A stretch of DNA of 64,000 nt from Prostheceraeus crozeri (taxonomy: Eukaryota; Platyhelminthes; Polycladida; Euryleptidae). The DNA lies in the NCBI GenBank assembly GCA_907163375.1, contig CAJQUW010016138.1:310001-374000 (forward strand), read 5' to 3'. The position numbers and the translations under genes are program-made. The notes under the pieces are model-generated. The model was not told the origin of the DNA. It ran no database searches and saw only the letters and a program-made list of their open reading frames with translations. Below, one piece after another: positions 63,495 to 64,000 of the stretch; position 1 is the first letter of the stretch; each line of letters begins with the position of its first letter.

Positions 63495-64000
63495 TTACTG
63501 TGGCTGATCATTATCAACATGGACATCATTTGTAAAGGTCATGGAGACAAGATGAAGATTCAACGTAAACAGTCTTCCGTCCCTGCACGGACCCATGTAG
63601 ATGGTATATATTTTAAATGCAAAGGAGTAGATACTTTTTCCTAATATGGGGAGGGGTTTGCAACTGAGTATGTCGAATTCGTTACCCTCCATTTCATGGA
63701 TGATGAGACAGTGTCTATCTATATGAACATACATGAATCTTCTTTCCATGATTGGAACTTCTGGCCATTTCTCGTTGTGTCGAACAATCTCTTTGGGAAT
63801 GGTGAGATTTTCTTTAAGGAATGTGTCAAGAGTATTGAATTGCAACCGTGTCCAAATGTCGAACGGCACAAATACAGCGATACCATGCTCTGTTGAGACA
63901 ACCTTAAGATAATCTATCCGGTGACTTGGTGTTTTTATGGCAACGACTTCTCCGTGATGAGTAATCTTTGGATTGAAAGCATTTTTGCCCAATGCTAAAG
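63495..64000 (-). CDS. Hypothetical protein, 5' part outside the window
   Basis: The frame is open from 63495 to the window edge (at least 168 codons) with no ATG near the edge, so the gene probably starts beyond it. It contains HRIDYLKVVSTEHGIAVFVP and FDIWTRLQFNTLDTFLKENL, mostly alternating strand-like hydrophobic residues. No domain recognised. It is on the same strand as the TBP-like gene and may be part of the same provirus series. Confidence 0.5.
   Translation of the reverse strand, partial: LALGKNAFNPKITHHGEVVAIKTPSHRIDYLKVVSTEHGIAVFVPFDIWTRLQFNTLDTFLKENLTIPKEIVRHNEKWPEVPIMERRFMYVHIDRHCLIIHEMEGNEFDILSCKPLPILGKSIYSFAFKIYTIYMGPCRDGRLFTLNLHLVSMTFTNDVHVDNDQPQ

Larger units (their letters stand above)
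57634..64000. mobile_element. Second Polinton/adintovirus-like provirus, right part missing
   Basis: A zinc-finger gene, a PolB of the same type as at 1-2981, a TBP-like gene and a partial unknown gene lie in a row, with PolB on + and later genes on -, as in the left provirus. Base composition is also like that one and unlike the A+T-rich Polinton. The element leaves the window; its ends are not seen. Decay is comparable with or worse than the left copy. Confidence 0.65.

Noticed and set aside
1..64000. tRNA or rRNA genes
   Set aside because: None was found by eye; no cloverleaf-like A and B box pair with good stems stood out.

Overview
The window looks like invertebrate nuclear DNA, probably arthropod. 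It is built almost entirely of mobile elements at different stages of decay. Seven transposon groups are represented: Polinton/Maverick (adintovirus-like), Tc1/mariner, piggyBac, PIF/Harbinger, P element, Penelope-like and several LINEs. Genes with GT-AG introns and TATA boxes show that the DNA is eukaryotic. No host housekeeping gene, rRNA or tRNA was recognised, so the species cannot be named.

Layout. (1) Positions 1-12,784 hold a decayed Polinton-like provirus entering from the left edge. It carries a broken protein-primed DNA polymerase on the + strand. On the - strand are a leader-spliced gene, two unknown genes, a polymerase N-domain-like ORF, a RING protein, a small basic protein, the packaging ATPase, a coiled-coil protein, an integrase, a basic minor capsid protein, the major capsid protein (MCP) and two tandem 'WEVG' capsid-accessory paralogues. 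(2) 13,481-16,496 is a PIF/Harbinger element with a perfect TAA target duplication. (3) 16,500-31,540 is a graveyard: a mariner fragment, LINE fragments, a Penelope-like element, a P element (21,226-24,003) inserted into the catalytic-motif codons of a LINE, and a 722-bp fold-back element. (4) 31,544-53,950 is a Tc1/mariner element split by a 21-kb A+T-rich Polinton (32,469-53,433). That Polinton is itself interrupted by a piggyBac (36,278-39,763) inside its packaging-ATPase gene. (5) 53,951-57,630 is non-coding DNA with degenerate TATA-bearing repeats. (6) 57,634-64,000 is a third Polinton-like provirus running off the right edge, with a zinc-finger gene, a polymerase that has lost motifs B and C, a two-repeat TBP-like gene and an unknown partial gene.

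The large central Polinton has the full replication and virion set: an intact 1168-residue PolB, packaging ATPase, MCP, two hydrophobic minor-capsid-type proteins, a WEVG-type protein, an adenain-like protease, and an integrase fused to a parvovirus-type phospholipase A2 domain. It also carries a fibre-like coiled-coil protein with a phage tail-fibre-type N-terminus and a divergent ORF that may be a sliding clamp. Small frameshifts or stops in at least four of its genes, plus the piggyBac insertion, indicate that this copy is no longer functional as a unit.

Most notable points: palindromic micro-hairpins scattered through the central Polinton, several inserted in frame within ORFs; the TBP-like gene in the right-hand provirus; terminal hairpins and CACGTG arrays in the Polinton inverted repeats; a copied polymerase motif C in the left provirus; and a Harbinger transposase whose only stop falls on the predicted catalytic glutamate codon. 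All family calls come from motifs read by eye; no database search was run.
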